A DNA stretch of 64,000 nt. Origin: Coleofasciculaceae cyanobacterium. Its GTDB lineage: Bacteria > Cyanobacteriota > Cyanobacteriia > Cyanobacteriales > Xenococcaceae. Made by a program: the position numbers and the translations under genes. Of this stretch, positions 53,976-63,356 are shown one piece after another (the stretch's first letter is position 1; each line of letters begins with the position of its first letter). Where the stretch lies: the NCBI GenBank assembly GCA_036703275.1, contig DATNPK010000070.1, forward strand, positions 62,001 to 126,000, written 5' to 3'. The notes beneath the pieces are model-generated. The model made no database searches, was not told the origin of the DNA, and was given only the letters and a program-made list of their open reading frames with translations.

Positions 53976-55532
53976 ATGAAATTCGTTTCAGATCCGCCTA
54001 TACTGGTCAAAATAGACCAAATGAAGCGCCGAGTGCGTTGGCAAGAATCAGCAATCAAAGAAAGGGCGATCGCTCAAACTAAACTAGTAATTGATGGTGA
54101 GGATACAGATAACCCTGATTTTTCTTTTTTGGTAATCGGTGATAGTGGCTGTGGATCGCATCTTAAACAGCATCCGCAGCGAAAGATTGCCGAAATGATG
54201 TTACAACAAGAGTCATCTCGCTTCGTAATCCATACTGGGGATGTCGTCTATAATGTAGGCTCTAAGGAATATTATCAAAAAAATTTTATTGAGCCTTATC
54301 GAGAATTTTTAGTTGGGGGAGAAAAACCCAAGCAGCTTGAATACAGTCGCCTGATTTTTAAATCTCCTTTTTTTCCTGTTCCTGGCAATCATGACTACTA
54401 CGATTTACCTTTGATATATGGCGTGTTGGCACAGGCTACCTGGTTGCCGCGGCGATTGTTGCGAGGCAGAATCAATTTGGATGTAGGTTGGCACGGTTCA
54501 GATCGAGGTGATGCTTATGCTAGGGCATTTTTGGATTATTTGATTGAGCTGAAAAATCAATCAAATTTGAACCGACATTTAGACCATAACTATACCGCAG
54601 AACATACAGGCGATCGCTGTTTACATTATCGACCAGGAAAATTTACTCGTTTGCCCAATCGTTACTATACTTTCCGCTATGGTGGCATCGATTTTTTTGC
54701 CTTGGATTCTAATACCTTCAACCAACCCGTAATCATACCTGATACCGCAGAAGGAGAAAGCAGAAGAGCTAAATTATTGACCCGTAAAATTAAACTTGAA
54801 GAACAAGAACAGCGAATTCAGACTGCGCTCGATCGGCTTAATCCGAATAATTCTGACGATGCAGAGAAAATAGATGACTATGAGGCCAGATTAGAGCATA
54901 TTGCTGAAAGTCAGCGAGATATTGAAAAGCAATTAAACCAAGAACAACATACCACAGACTGGCAACAATTAAATTGGTTTAAAGATAGCCTGATCGCATC
55001 TTGGCAAGACGAGACAGTTAGAGGCAGAATTGTATTTTTTCACCATCCTCCTTACGTCACCGAAGCTACTAAGTGGAATCAGGGACAGACTTTGGCGGTT
55101 CGCGATCGCCTGCGTCGAGTATTTGATGATGCAGCTCAAGAAATCGGTGCGTTACCTCAAGGACGCTCAATCGTAGATCTCGTTTTATCTGGTCACGCAC
55201 ACTGCTTAGAACATCTTCATACGAAAAATACAGGATTTGCAGACTCGCACATTGACTGGATTGTCTGTGGTGGCAGTGGTCACAGTTTGCGTCGTCAACG
55301 CCAAGAAGGAACAGTTTTATTTCAAGATGATGAACTCGATTCTGAACCTATCGGTGAGTCTTATTTGTATGTTGGTCGTCAAGGTAAAGGCAAAAACCGT
55401 AAATTACCCTATTCTTTTTTACGCATAGATGTCAAGGCTGGCAATAAGCCTAATTTCACTATCAATCCCTATGTAGCCGCATGGCATAAAAAAGAATGGC
55501 AGGAATATACGCTCGACCCTTTTACTATTTAA
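53976..55532 (+). CDS. Calcineurin-like metallophosphoesterase
   Basis: 518 residues. Metal-binding motifs in order: FLVIGDSGCGS (D...S), HTGDVVYNVG (GD), PVPGNHDYYD (GNHD), FFHHPPYVT and LSGHAHCLEHL (GHxH). A coiled insert rich in Glu/Arg (LEEQEQRIQTALDRL, then DYEARLEHIAESQRDIEKQL) lies in the middle. The ends suggest a stand-alone soluble enzyme. The substrate is unknown. A 360-base spacer (55533-55892) follows, with no other gene recognised. Confidence 0.88.
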   Translation: MKFVSDPPILVKIDQMKRRVRWQESAIKERAIAQTKLVIDGEDTDNPDFSFLVIGDSGCGSHLKQHPQRKIAEMMLQQESSRFVIHTGDVVYNVGSKEYYQKNFIEPYREFLVGGEKPKQLEYSRLIFKSPFFPVPGNHDYYDLPLIYGVLAQATWLPRRLLRGRINLDVGWHGSDRGDAYARAFLDYLIELKNQSNLNRHLDHNYTAEHTGDRCLHYRPGKFTRLPNRYYTFRYGGIDFFALDSNTFNQPVIIPDTAEGESRRAKLLTRKIKLEEQEQRIQTALDRLNPNNSDDAEKIDDYEARLEHIAESQRDIEKQLNQEQHTTDWQQLNWFKDSLIASWQDETVRGRIVFFHHPPYVTEATKWNQGQTLAVRDRLRRVFDDAAQEIGALPQGRSIVDLVLSGHAHCLEHLHTKNTGFADSHIDWIVCGGSGHSLRRQRQEGTVLFQDDELDSEPIGESYLYVGRQGKGKNRKLPYSFLRIDVKAGNKPNFTINPYVAAWHKKEWQEYTLDPFTI

Positions 55533-55892
55533 AGTGTTAACGTCTCTAGATTAATTCTCTTATTCTACAGAAGCGATCGCTTTCTTACTTGATAAAAGTC
55601 CTCACAACAATTCTATTAATCTAAACATCGAGCTGACTGAATCTGTTACAATAAGCCAACTTCATAAATGTGACAAACTAATGAAGTATCTTAGATATCT
55701 TAAGCATAGCAGTACAAGTATCTCGAATGTCTAGGCATAGCAGCAATTAGGGTGGTAAGCGTCCTGACTCTGAGCGGCAAGTAAAAAGTAATTAACTACG
55801 AGCAACTACCAGAGTGACTATTAAAGTGCTACCAACACTTTTGAGCGGACAATTCCACCTAACTGAACACGCCAGTATGGAGGCAAAATACT

Positions 55893-56144
55893 GTGACAAA
55901 TTATCATGATAGAGAACGATTGTGGTCCTTGATTATTGATGCTATCGATCATCTAGAACAAGTGGCACGAACCAGGGAATTGACGAATATTTTTTGGGAT
56001 ATCAATGTTAAAAGTAGTAAGACGGAACAAGATTGGCAAAGAGTTGAAATTTTACTTGAATCCTATGAAACAGCTAGAGATGAATCTTTAGAGGCTGCTT
56101 TAGCAAATTTAAGAGAGTTGGTACAAATGCTCAGTAGTACATAG
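55893..56144 (+). CDS. Small hypothetical cyanobacterial protein
   Basis: 83 residues from GTG at 55893, chosen because a GGAGG site lies eight bases before it; a short overlapping ATG frame of ten codons occurs there too. The protein is all-helical in appearance (RLWSLIIDAIDHLEQVARTR, ESLEAALANLRELVQMLS), acidic, with no membrane span. Function unknown. Confidence 0.6.
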   Translation: MTNYHDRERLWSLIIDAIDHLEQVARTRELTNIFWDINVKSSKTEQDWQRVEILLESYETARDESLEAALANLRELVQMLSST

Positions 56145-56278
56145 AATTAATCTAATTAATCTAACCAAGAGCAGCGATTATTGATTAACTAAGTTCAATC
56201 TATATTTTAAAAATTACCTTGGCTATCATAGATTAACCATGATCGATAAGACAATTTAACTGCTTTCTCAATCTTAAA

Positions 56279-56297
56279 TAAGGGCAATTCGCCCTTA
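56279..56297 (-). terminator. Hairpin after the MOSC gene
   Basis: TAAGGGC-AATTC-GCCCTTA, seven base pairs, seven bases after the MOSC stop on the minus strand, followed by TATTTAAG. It may end transcription; it is also a copy of the palindromic family seen in cobD. Confidence 0.45.
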
Positions 56298-56303
56298 CAA
56301 CAA

Positions 56304-57107
56304 CTAGATTGGTGAATTAATTATTACTTTGTCACCAATCTCGATTACCTTTCCAGCCTCAGTGGGAGACAACCTGGTATTCACAGCTAATCGAAAAAAG
56401 TGATTAAAACGCGATCGCTCTGTCCATTCGGGCAGAGTTTTTTTTCTTTGCTCGATAAAGGTTTTTTGGAACTTAGGATAAGCATTTCCTGTTTGCGGAT
56501 CGCGAGTGACAACAATACAGCGTTGACAGGGATTAACTCCCATAAATTCTACGTCACCAACTTTAAATTTGACCGTTTGTTTTGAAGTGGTGAACAATCG
56601 ATCTTCCCAGAAAGCAGGTACACCATCAATCTCAATATTGGCACGAAAACGCCGACGAATATCTGCCGTGTTTAACTCTGGATACCAATTGGCGATCGCC
56701 GATAAAGTTGCAGTACTGACGATAGTTGCTCCAGGCGAAACCGTATCATCAGGAAACCCCAGATTTAGATTCTGTCTCATTTCAACAGCAAAACCAAAGT
56801 ATTCGCTCAGCCAATTAGACAATGCTTCTCGATCTTCGATTAAATTAAATTTCGCTAGTTTATCTTGTCCCTGTATCTGTAGGAAAAGGGTTTCAGCTTC
56901 TAAATCAAATTGCGATCGCAAAGCGTGGATCTTTTGATTGCGCTTGCCATTAACAAAATTGCCGTCTTGAGCGAAAATTGCCCAAGTGCGATCGCCCTTT
57001 ATTGCGCCTGATTCTAAAATAGTTACGCGATCGCAGCCGACTCCATCTAAAGATTTAATTGGATAAATCAATATTTGACAAACGCGAGGCATAATTTCAC
57101 TGGTCAT
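56304..57107 (-). CDS. MOSC-domain protein
   Basis: 267 residues with the MOSC_N beta barrel (RVCQILIYPIKSLDGVGCDR, GAIKGDRTWAIFAQDGNFVN) and the MOSC domain containing VEFMGVNPCQRCIVVTRDP, whose conserved cysteine is expected to bind the molybdenum cofactor or persulfide sulfur. Related to mARC and YiiM proteins that reduce N-hydroxylated compounds. A broken copy of its C-terminal region lies 0.7 kb away. Confidence 0.87.
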   Translation of the reverse strand: MTSEIMPRVCQILIYPIKSLDGVGCDRVTILESGAIKGDRTWAIFAQDGNFVNGKRNQKIHALRSQFDLEAETLFLQIQGQDKLAKFNLIEDREALSNWLSEYFGFAVEMRQNLNLGFPDDTVSPGATIVSTATLSAIANWYPELNTADIRRRFRANIEIDGVPAFWEDRLFTTSKQTVKFKVGDVEFMGVNPCQRCIVVTRDPQTGNAYPKFQKTFIEQRKKTLPEWTERSRFNHFFRLAVNTRLSPTEAGKVIEIGDKVIINSPI

Positions 57108-57353
57108 ATCAATGGAATTAATAATTTTTAATCAGTTAACTATAAAGTTATCAACCACAGACAAACTCAAGTTGACAAAATACGTAGAGCCAATTCGCTT
57201 CATGTTATCTTCACATAATCTTTACTCTATATTTATCCAAATTTGCCATTATTAAGTCAATATATAATTTGTGCTTTAAAAAAGCTTGAACTAAAAGATC
57301 TGTAGTAATTATACGGAAGACAAAAAAATCTCGCTCAATATAATTAATAAAAA

Positions 57354-57380
57354 AGGATGTTACCAGCCAGATAACATCCT
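57354..57380 (-). terminator. Intrinsic terminator, minus strand
   Basis: AGGATGTTA and TAACATCCT form a nine-bp stem with a nine-base loop. On the minus strand it is followed by TTTTTT. It would end transcripts coming from the SLH/MOSC remnant or from an RNA gene in 57380-57740. Confidence 0.7.
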
Positions 57381-57399
57381 CAAGACTATAATATAATCG

Positions 57400-57490
57400 T
57401 AAACTTAAAAATTGCCAGCCGCCAAGCTTGGCTATTAGTTTAAACTATACTCCTATTAGTGCATTATTAGCCAAATAATGCACGTTTTTA
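57400..57490 (+). ncRNA. Candidate small RNA with terminal hairpin
   Basis: Two overlapping TATAAT boxes (57387-57397), a 12-base palindrome GCCAAGCTTGGC (57421-57432) and a strong 10-bp terminator hairpin (GTGCATTATT-AGCCA-AATAATGCAC, 57459-57483) followed by GTTTTTA. No ORF is present. A transcript of about 85 bases would result. A -35 box is not evident. Confidence 0.35.
57459..57489 (+). terminator. Intrinsic terminator, plus strand
   Basis: Perfect 10-bp stem with five-base loop and a T-run. No annotated plus-strand gene ends before it, which supports an RNA gene upstream. Confidence 0.65.
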
Positions 57491-57739
57491 CTTATAAAAA
57501 TATATTTCCGTTATAATAATAGCAATTTTTTAGCCTAAATTAGGCGGTATTGAGTGTAAATTTAGGCATTTGCGACAAACTGTAAAGATAAAAAATTTTA
57601 AATCTATACAGCATAATATATTGAGCCAATATTGGTTAATATTAAGTTTGTTTTAGCTAAAACAAACTTAAATTTTTCGATTAACGTCAGTTAATTAACA
57701 TTCACCACAGAAAACTAAGTTTAGCGATTAGGCTTGCGC

Positions 57740-57958
57740 CTAGCTTTCGGATTGCTCTGTCCATTCGGGTAGAGTTTTTTTCTTGGCTTGACCAAGATTT
57801 TGAAAACTTAGGCTCGCTTATTCTCTAGTCAATACTTGATCTGGACGAAAAGTACCATCGGTAAATCCAGTTAGAAGAAATCCAGCATCATGAGCAGCTT
57901 GAATATAGATAGAATATGGATGAGAAGCCAGAACATCAGGAAAAGCAGAATCAATAAG
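57740..57958 (-). pseudogene. SLH-domain fragment joined to a MOSC-gene fragment
   Basis: On the minus strand the upstream part reads LIDSAFPDVLASHPYSIYIQ, AAHDAGFLLTGFTDGTFRPD, QVLTRE then TAA, a typical S-layer-homology repeat (FxDV...GTFRPDxxLTR). The same frame then continues into AKKKTLPEWTEQSES, almost identical to RKKTLPEWTERS of the neighbouring MOSC protein; the DNA also matches 56410-56470. Both pieces are partial and a stop lies between them, so it is debris from recombination. Confidence 0.8.
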
Positions 57959-58014
57959 TTTCCGACAGGCGAATCGGATTTTCGTGTATGTCGATAAAAA
58001 ATTTTGAAAATTAA

Positions 58015-59205
58015 ATGCAGTTTGCCAAACGGTTACAAAATCTAGATCACAATGTATTTGCCGACATGGATCGAGCCAAAACTCAGGCGAAAAAATTAGG
58101 TCAAGAAATTATCGACCTATCTTTGGGTTCATCAGATCTACCTGTAGCTAAGCCAACCATCAAGACAATAGAAATTGCTTTACAAGATCCTAACACCCAC
58201 GGTTATTTACTTCATGCTGGAACCAAAGATTTTCGTGTTGCCGTAGCCAACTGGTATACCAGTAGATTTGGCATTCCCGTAGATCCTGAAACTGAAGTGT
58301 TACAGCTAATTGGTTCTCAAGAAGGTACGGCTCATTTACCTCTGGCAATACTTAACCCTGGCGAGACAGCTTTACTATTAGATCCTGGTTATCCTTCTCA
58401 TGCAGGAGGGGTTTATCTCGCAGGAGGAGCAATTTATCCCATGCCTCTGTTAGCCCAAAATAATTTCTTGCCCGTATTTGAAGATATTCCTGCTGCTGTT
58501 TTAGCTAAGTCTAAAATGATGGTGCTAAGCTATCCTCATAACCCCACCACAGCGATCGCGCCTTTAACTTTCTTTGAGCAGGCGGTAAACTTTTGCCAGC
58601 AGCACAATCTAGTTCTGGTTCATGATTTTCCTTATATAGATCTAGTGTTTAATGACAATGCAGACACTAACCGTAATCTGGCTTCTTCAATTCTTCAAGC
58701 CGATCCTCAAAAAAAACTCAGCATTGAATTTTTCACTCTATCTAAATCTTATAATATGGGTGGTTTTCGCATCGGTTATGCCATCGGCAATAGCTCTTTA
58801 ATCCAAGCTTTAAGACAAATCAAAGCCGTAGTCGATTTTAATCAATATCGGGGCATTTTAGATGGTGCGATCGCAGCTTTGTCTGGTTCACAAGAATCGG
58901 TTATCGAAACCGTTAATACTTTTAGGCATCGCCGAGATGTTTTTGTTCAAGCTCTTAATAAAATTGGGTGGCAAGTACCTTCACCCCCAGCCACAATGTA
59001 TATTTGGGCAAAACTTCCCGAACCCTGGCAAAATAGCTCGGTTGATTTTTGTACAAAACTAGTAGCTCAAACTGGCGTCGCTGCTTCTCCTGGTGCAGGA
59101 TTTGGCAAATCTGGAGAAGGATATGTTCGCTTTGCCTTAGTCAAAGATCCCCAAACCCTAAGCCAAGCAGCCTGCAAAATTCAACGATTTTTAGTTAATA
59201 ATTAG
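58015..59205 (+). CDS. Class I/II aminotransferase (LL-diaminopimelate aminotransferase-like)
   Basis: 396 residues, fold-type I PLP enzyme. IDLSLGSSDLPVAKPTIKTI, LIGSQEGTAHLPLAILNPG, SYPHNPTTAIAP and FFTLSKSYNMGGFRIGYAIG (PLP lysine in SKS) resemble the DapL branch. It may act in lysine synthesis or as a general aspartate-type transaminase; the cyanobacterial dapL proper is usually a closer match to plant enzymes, so this may be a paralogue. Confidence 0.8.
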   Translation: MQFAKRLQNLDHNVFADMDRAKTQAKKLGQEIIDLSLGSSDLPVAKPTIKTIEIALQDPNTHGYLLHAGTKDFRVAVANWYTSRFGIPVDPETEVLQLIGSQEGTAHLPLAILNPGETALLLDPGYPSHAGGVYLAGGAIYPMPLLAQNNFLPVFEDIPAAVLAKSKMMVLSYPHNPTTAIAPLTFFEQAVNFCQQHNLVLVHDFPYIDLVFNDNADTNRNLASSILQADPQKKLSIEFFTLSKSYNMGGFRIGYAIGNSSLIQALRQIKAVVDFNQYRGILDGAIAALSGSQESVIETVNTFRHRRDVFVQALNKIGWQVPSPPATMYIWAKLPEPWQNSSVDFCTKLVAQTGVAASPGAGFGKSGEGYVRFALVKDPQTLSQAACKIQRFLVNN

Positions 59206-59224
59206 TAATTACTGATGACTACAA

Positions 59225-61438
59225 TTACCATTCTTCATCATCATCTTCTTCATCTACATATAGGCTAGAAAAACTTGCCTCTGACTGTTCCAACCTTTCA
59301 GACGCTTCGAGAGATTCTTCGGCAATGTTGTCTAACTGAACTACCTCTCCTTCAAAACTTTGGGTCAAATTATCTATAGCTTGTTGTAAGTCATTATCGG
59401 CGTAATCTTGGCTGACCGATTCACCAGTTGCTTGAGAAACGGTAAGGTTGTTTTCAGGTAGGATTGTCGACGTTATGACGGAAGTGCTTTGCCCAATAAC
59501 TCTAACTTTGGCTATGTTGCTATTGGGCTCAAGAATGTTGTTTTTGGTAGAAGAGTTGACTGGATCTAGATTTGAGCCAAATTTTGGCGCGACTCGATCT
59601 TGGGTTGGCAGGCTATTTGATTTAAACTGAGATTCGACTGCTTTGGATTCAGATGTTGTAAGTTTGTTGGTTGGCGGCGAAGTAGGACTTATATTTGGTG
59701 TAGGTTTTGGCATCTCAGCAGCAAAATTCCTGGTAGATGCCATATTTTTGGTTAAAGTATCTTTGAGATTAGCGACTTCCAACTGAACTTTAATTTTGCG
59801 TTGACATACTTTAGCAAATGCAGCTTCAATGTTAGGAACTTTCCCTTGATTAAGTTTTTGTAGCTTGGCAGAACTAATACCAACGATCGCGCTCGATCCA
59901 TCAAAGCTAACCAAGTGACACTGCTGCTTTAACAATGCTTGAGTTGTCGGGGGTTGCAAACAGCTAACAACCTTACTCCATATCTCTTGATTAGCAACAG
60001 GATCTTGCTGTGAGTTAGGCGGAATCTCAGCCAATGACTCAGAAGCTGGAACAGATGTGACTGGCGTAGTATTTCCTAAAGCAGCTTTGATATTTGTGGC
60101 GTTATTTTGCTCAGCATTTTGCTCGGCACTATGTCGCTCATGTCCTTCGACTAACGCTGCAGACTCAAGTAGCCGCTGAGGTGCAAAGGGTGTTTCGGCG
60201 ACAATTAGCTCAGGTGTAGCAACGTTTACTGAAACATTATGCTGCTGGTTGATTTTTTGAGTTGACTCAGCATTCGCGGTTGATTTAAGGTTGTTAGGAG
60301 TAGCTACTGGATTTACTACCTTTACAGGTTGGTTAGCAATCCCCGTATTTACCTCAGGCAATAATCCTAATAAAGTTACTTCCAACCAAAGACGAGGTTG
60401 AGTAGTATGCTTTAGTTGAGTTTCTGCATCTCTTAGCTGTTGTTGTCCGCGCAAAATTGAAGCAGTGTCCCAGTTAGCTGCTTCGATACACAATTGTTGC
60501 CAGCAGGTTTCGGTAACAGCGGTTAAATCGAGACGCTGAGGGGCGGTTTTAGCAATCAGTAAATTAAGATAGAAACTAGCCAAATTCTGCAACACAACTA
60601 GAGGCTCTCTGCCTCGATCGAGAAGACTACGGCACTGTTGTAAAACTGCTAGAGAATCATTGTCATTTATTGCTTGAAGTAGCTTGAATAAATCTTGCTC
60701 TGGTACTGCACCTACCAAATCCCATACCCTAGATACAGAAATTGTTTCAGGCAATAAGCTCAACTGATCCAATAAACTTTCGGCATCTCGCAAACCACCG
60801 TTAGCAATTTGAGCAATTAGAGTTAAAGCATCATCGGCGATCGCAATCTTCTCCGCATCGGCAATAAGTCGCAAATGAGCAGTCATATCGGCTAGGGGAA
60901 TACGTCGATAGTCAAACCGCTGACAACGAGAAATAATTGTCGAAAGGACTCGCTGAGGATCTGTCGTTGCTAAAATAAAGACAACTTGTGGTGGTGGTTC
61001 TTCTAAAGTCTTAAGTAAAGCATTAAACGCTGCCGTACTAAGCATATGGCACTCGTCGATCGTATAGATCTTGTAGCGACATTGAACTGGGGCAAACCGC
61101 GATCGCTCGATTATTTCTCGAATATTGTCTACCCCCGTGTTGCTAGCAGCATCAATTTCCATCACGTCTAATGCGGAACTTTTAGCGATCGCTAAGCAGA
61201 CCTCACATCGACCACAGGGATGAGGAGTAGGCTTACTGCTGGACAAACAATTGAGAGATTTTGCTAAAATTCTGGCACTCGAGGTTTTTCCCGTTCCTCT
61301 TGGCCCAGTAAATAAATAAGCAGGAGCGATTTTTGCTTGTTTTAGGGCATTGCTGAGGGTCAAGGCGATTGTTTCTTGACCAACTAAATCGCCAAAAGTT
61401 TGTGGTCGATATTTATGATGAAGAGGTTCGTAAGCCAT
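59225..61438 (-). CDS. dnaX: DNA polymerase III subunit gamma/tau
   Basis: 737 residues, clamp-loader ATPase. Walker A GPRGTGKT is at 45-52, the zinc cysteines at 64, 75, 78 and 81, the DECH box at 128-131 and sensor-1 region ATTDPQRVLSTIISRCQRF at 157-175. A long Asn/Pro/Ser-rich linker precedes the C-terminus. The Walker A region is uninterrupted, so no intein is present, in contrast to some cyanobacterial dnaX genes. It is convergent with the aminotransferase. Confidence 0.95.
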   Translation of the reverse strand: MAYEPLHHKYRPQTFGDLVGQETIALTLSNALKQAKIAPAYLFTGPRGTGKTSSARILAKSLNCLSSSKPTPHPCGRCEVCLAIAKSSALDVMEIDAASNTGVDNIREIIERSRFAPVQCRYKIYTIDECHMLSTAAFNALLKTLEEPPPQVVFILATTDPQRVLSTIISRCQRFDYRRIPLADMTAHLRLIADAEKIAIADDALTLIAQIANGGLRDAESLLDQLSLLPETISVSRVWDLVGAVPEQDLFKLLQAINDNDSLAVLQQCRSLLDRGREPLVVLQNLASFYLNLLIAKTAPQRLDLTAVTETCWQQLCIEAANWDTASILRGQQQLRDAETQLKHTTQPRLWLEVTLLGLLPEVNTGIANQPVKVVNPVATPNNLKSTANAESTQKINQQHNVSVNVATPELIVAETPFAPQRLLESAALVEGHERHSAEQNAEQNNATNIKAALGNTTPVTSVPASESLAEIPPNSQQDPVANQEIWSKVVSCLQPPTTQALLKQQCHLVSFDGSSAIVGISSAKLQKLNQGKVPNIEAAFAKVCQRKIKVQLEVANLKDTLTKNMASTRNFAAEMPKPTPNISPTSPPTNKLTTSESKAVESQFKSNSLPTQDRVAPKFGSNLDPVNSSTKNNILEPNSNIAKVRVIGQSTSVITSTILPENNLTVSQATGESVSQDYADNDLQQAIDNLTQSFEGEVVQLDNIAEESLEASERLEQSEASFSSLYVDEEDDDEEW

Positions 61439-61559
61439 AGTTGAGGTGGATTTTTCTATTTTCCACTAGTGAGTAGAAAAATATCCCTGTACAATTGAGC
61501 AGTATTTAGTGAAATAAGTTTAACTTCACTTGTAAAATCAGTATATTTGATCTAAGTAA

Positions 61560-62969
61560 ATGAGTCACACGATTGGACAAGTCAAGCAGGATAACCAACA
61601 GTCAAACTCCAACTCATCTCACGCAAATCAAGACCTACCAAAGTCTGAAGACAGTAAATTGAAATCTATTACTTGCTTATCAGATGCCGATTATGAATTT
61701 TTATTCAACCAGCTATTAGAAGGAATTGCTCATGGTTGGCACGATCGGCGAATTGCTAGGTTTTTCAAACAGCTAGGCGCTCGCGGTAAACAGGCAGATT
61801 GGGTTGCATGGTTAAACCGATTCCAAGCCAGGGTATCAAGTCTACCAGTTCAGTCTAAGCATCAGCTAGGAACAATAATGATTCGTTTAGGAGAACTAAC
61901 TCAATCTAGTACTGAAGAAATTAATCAAATCGGCGCAGCATCATATCGTATGGGGAGAGAATTGTTATTTGGCAACACTCAAGCAATGATTTGGGAATAC
62001 GTTGGACCAGATGTTGTTTCCCAGCCTTCTAAATTAAAGCTAGAAACAGAACCAGAATTATCAATTAAATTACCAAATGAGCTTGCAGCTTTTGATTCTC
62101 CTACGGTTGAAGAGACAGAACCTAATAAGTTGTTTTCTGAGCCATTAGCCCAACTAAGTGAAACTAATACTACCAATATTAATAGTATAGAAGAGGTTGC
62201 ACTCGATTCGACTCTTCTTGAAAATTTAAATAATCCGGCAAAATACCAAGCCGAGCCAGAAGCAGCAGAGCTATTGTTAATAGATAATACACCAGCAAAC
62301 CTCAATGTATTATCTTCGGTCAAACATCCTGATTTTAAAGATAATGATCCCGTAGCAATTGATATGCAGCAGGTGATGCAACTAATCCAAGAAGATGAAG
62401 AGCTAGCGCAGCAAATATCCCAAAAACTCAATCTCTCTGTGGTTAATCCAAAACAGAGTAGAGAAGTTGTGCCTAATAAACTTGATGAGTCTAGTTTAGA
62501 GCTGGTTGAAAGCTGGTTCGATCTGGGCTTAAAACAAGTTAGTGCAGGAGAATTTAAAAAAGCGATCGCTTCATGGGAAAAAGCCTTAAAGATCGATCCT
62601 AACTTATCAGAAGCATGGCACAATCGGGGTAGTGCTTTGGGCCGTCTAGGGAATTACGAAGCGGCAATAGATTCGTTCGAGAATGCTTTGACTATTGACC
62701 CCGATAACTATCAAGCTTGGAATGACCGCGCTCATGCTCTGTACCAGCTCCAAAATTGGTCAGAAGCAGTTAATAGCTGGAGTAATGCCCTTAAAATTAT
62801 GCCAGGAAATCATTTGTTTTGGTACAACCGAGGTTGCGCCTTAGAACAGCTAGAGAGATGGCAAGACGCGATCGCTAGCTATGAAAAAGCTTTAGAAATT
62901 AAGCCTGATTTTCAGCTAGGACGTTCAAGATATATTAACCTAGTAGCAGATAATTCTCGTTCAAATTAG
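61560..62969 (+). CDS. TPR-repeat protein
   Basis: 469 residues. The N-terminal domain (DADYEFLFNQLLEGIAHGWH, then RIARFFKQLGARGKQADWVA) looks conserved among cyanobacteria but unnamed. A low-complexity acidic linker follows, then three or four tetratricopeptide repeats from about 315 (FDLGLKQVSAGEFKKAIASW, AWHNRGSALGRLGNYEAAID, AWNDRAHALYQLQNWSEAVN, FWYNRGCALEQLERWQDAIA). A scaffold role is likely; partners unknown. It is divergent from dnaX. Confidence 0.85.
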   Translation: MSHTIGQVKQDNQQSNSNSSHANQDLPKSEDSKLKSITCLSDADYEFLFNQLLEGIAHGWHDRRIARFFKQLGARGKQADWVAWLNRFQARVSSLPVQSKHQLGTIMIRLGELTQSSTEEINQIGAASYRMGRELLFGNTQAMIWEYVGPDVVSQPSKLKLETEPELSIKLPNELAAFDSPTVEETEPNKLFSEPLAQLSETNTTNINSIEEVALDSTLLENLNNPAKYQAEPEAAELLLIDNTPANLNVLSSVKHPDFKDNDPVAIDMQQVMQLIQEDEELAQQISQKLNLSVVNPKQSREVVPNKLDESSLELVESWFDLGLKQVSAGEFKKAIASWEKALKIDPNLSEAWHNRGSALGRLGNYEAAIDSFENALTIDPDNYQAWNDRAHALYQLQNWSEAVNSWSNALKIMPGNHLFWYNRGCALEQLERWQDAIASYEKALEIKPDFQLGRSRYINLVADNSRSN

Positions 62970-63070
62970 CTAAAATGACGGTAATCAAGATATCGGGTAA
63001 ACTTTATTATTCTGAAGATGTAATTACATCTTCAGAATTTAGCTATTAATTTATTTAAATCTAGGTATCT

Positions 63071-63346
63071 ATGACTGAATCATCGAACAGCACAATGGAA
63101 GAAACCAGAATATCGAGCGAAGAAAGAGTAACTCAATTAAGAAATTTAATTGATACTTTGAGAATCGCTGAAGAGATAGCTGGTAAAGGTTATTTGATTA
63201 GCAGTTCCGAACTCGCAGATCTTATGGATATCAACGCCAGTGCTGTCACTAGCAGGGGCGATCATTGGTCTTGGCGCAACTGGGTTGTATCAAGAGTAAG
63301 ACGAGAAGGCAATCAAATTTTATGGCAATTAGAAAGGGTTGATTAA
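63071..63346 (+). CDS. Small conserved-looking cyanobacterial protein
   Basis: 91 residues. RVTQLRNLIDTLRIAEEIAG, then YLISSSELADLMDINASAVT suggests a winged-helix or helix-turn-helix motif, ending WRNWVVSRVRREGNQILWQL. No family is assigned. It lies ten bases before the GNAT gene and could be cotranscribed with it. Confidence 0.65.
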   Translation: MTESSNSTMEETRISSEERVTQLRNLIDTLRIAEEIAGKGYLISSSELADLMDINASAVTSRGDHWSWRNWVVSRVRREGNQILWQLERVD

Positions 63347-63356
63347 CTAAAAAATC

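Noticed and set aside
59225-61438. Intein in dnaX, known in some cyanobacteria
   Set aside because: The P-loop and flanking segments are continuous and the protein has normal length.
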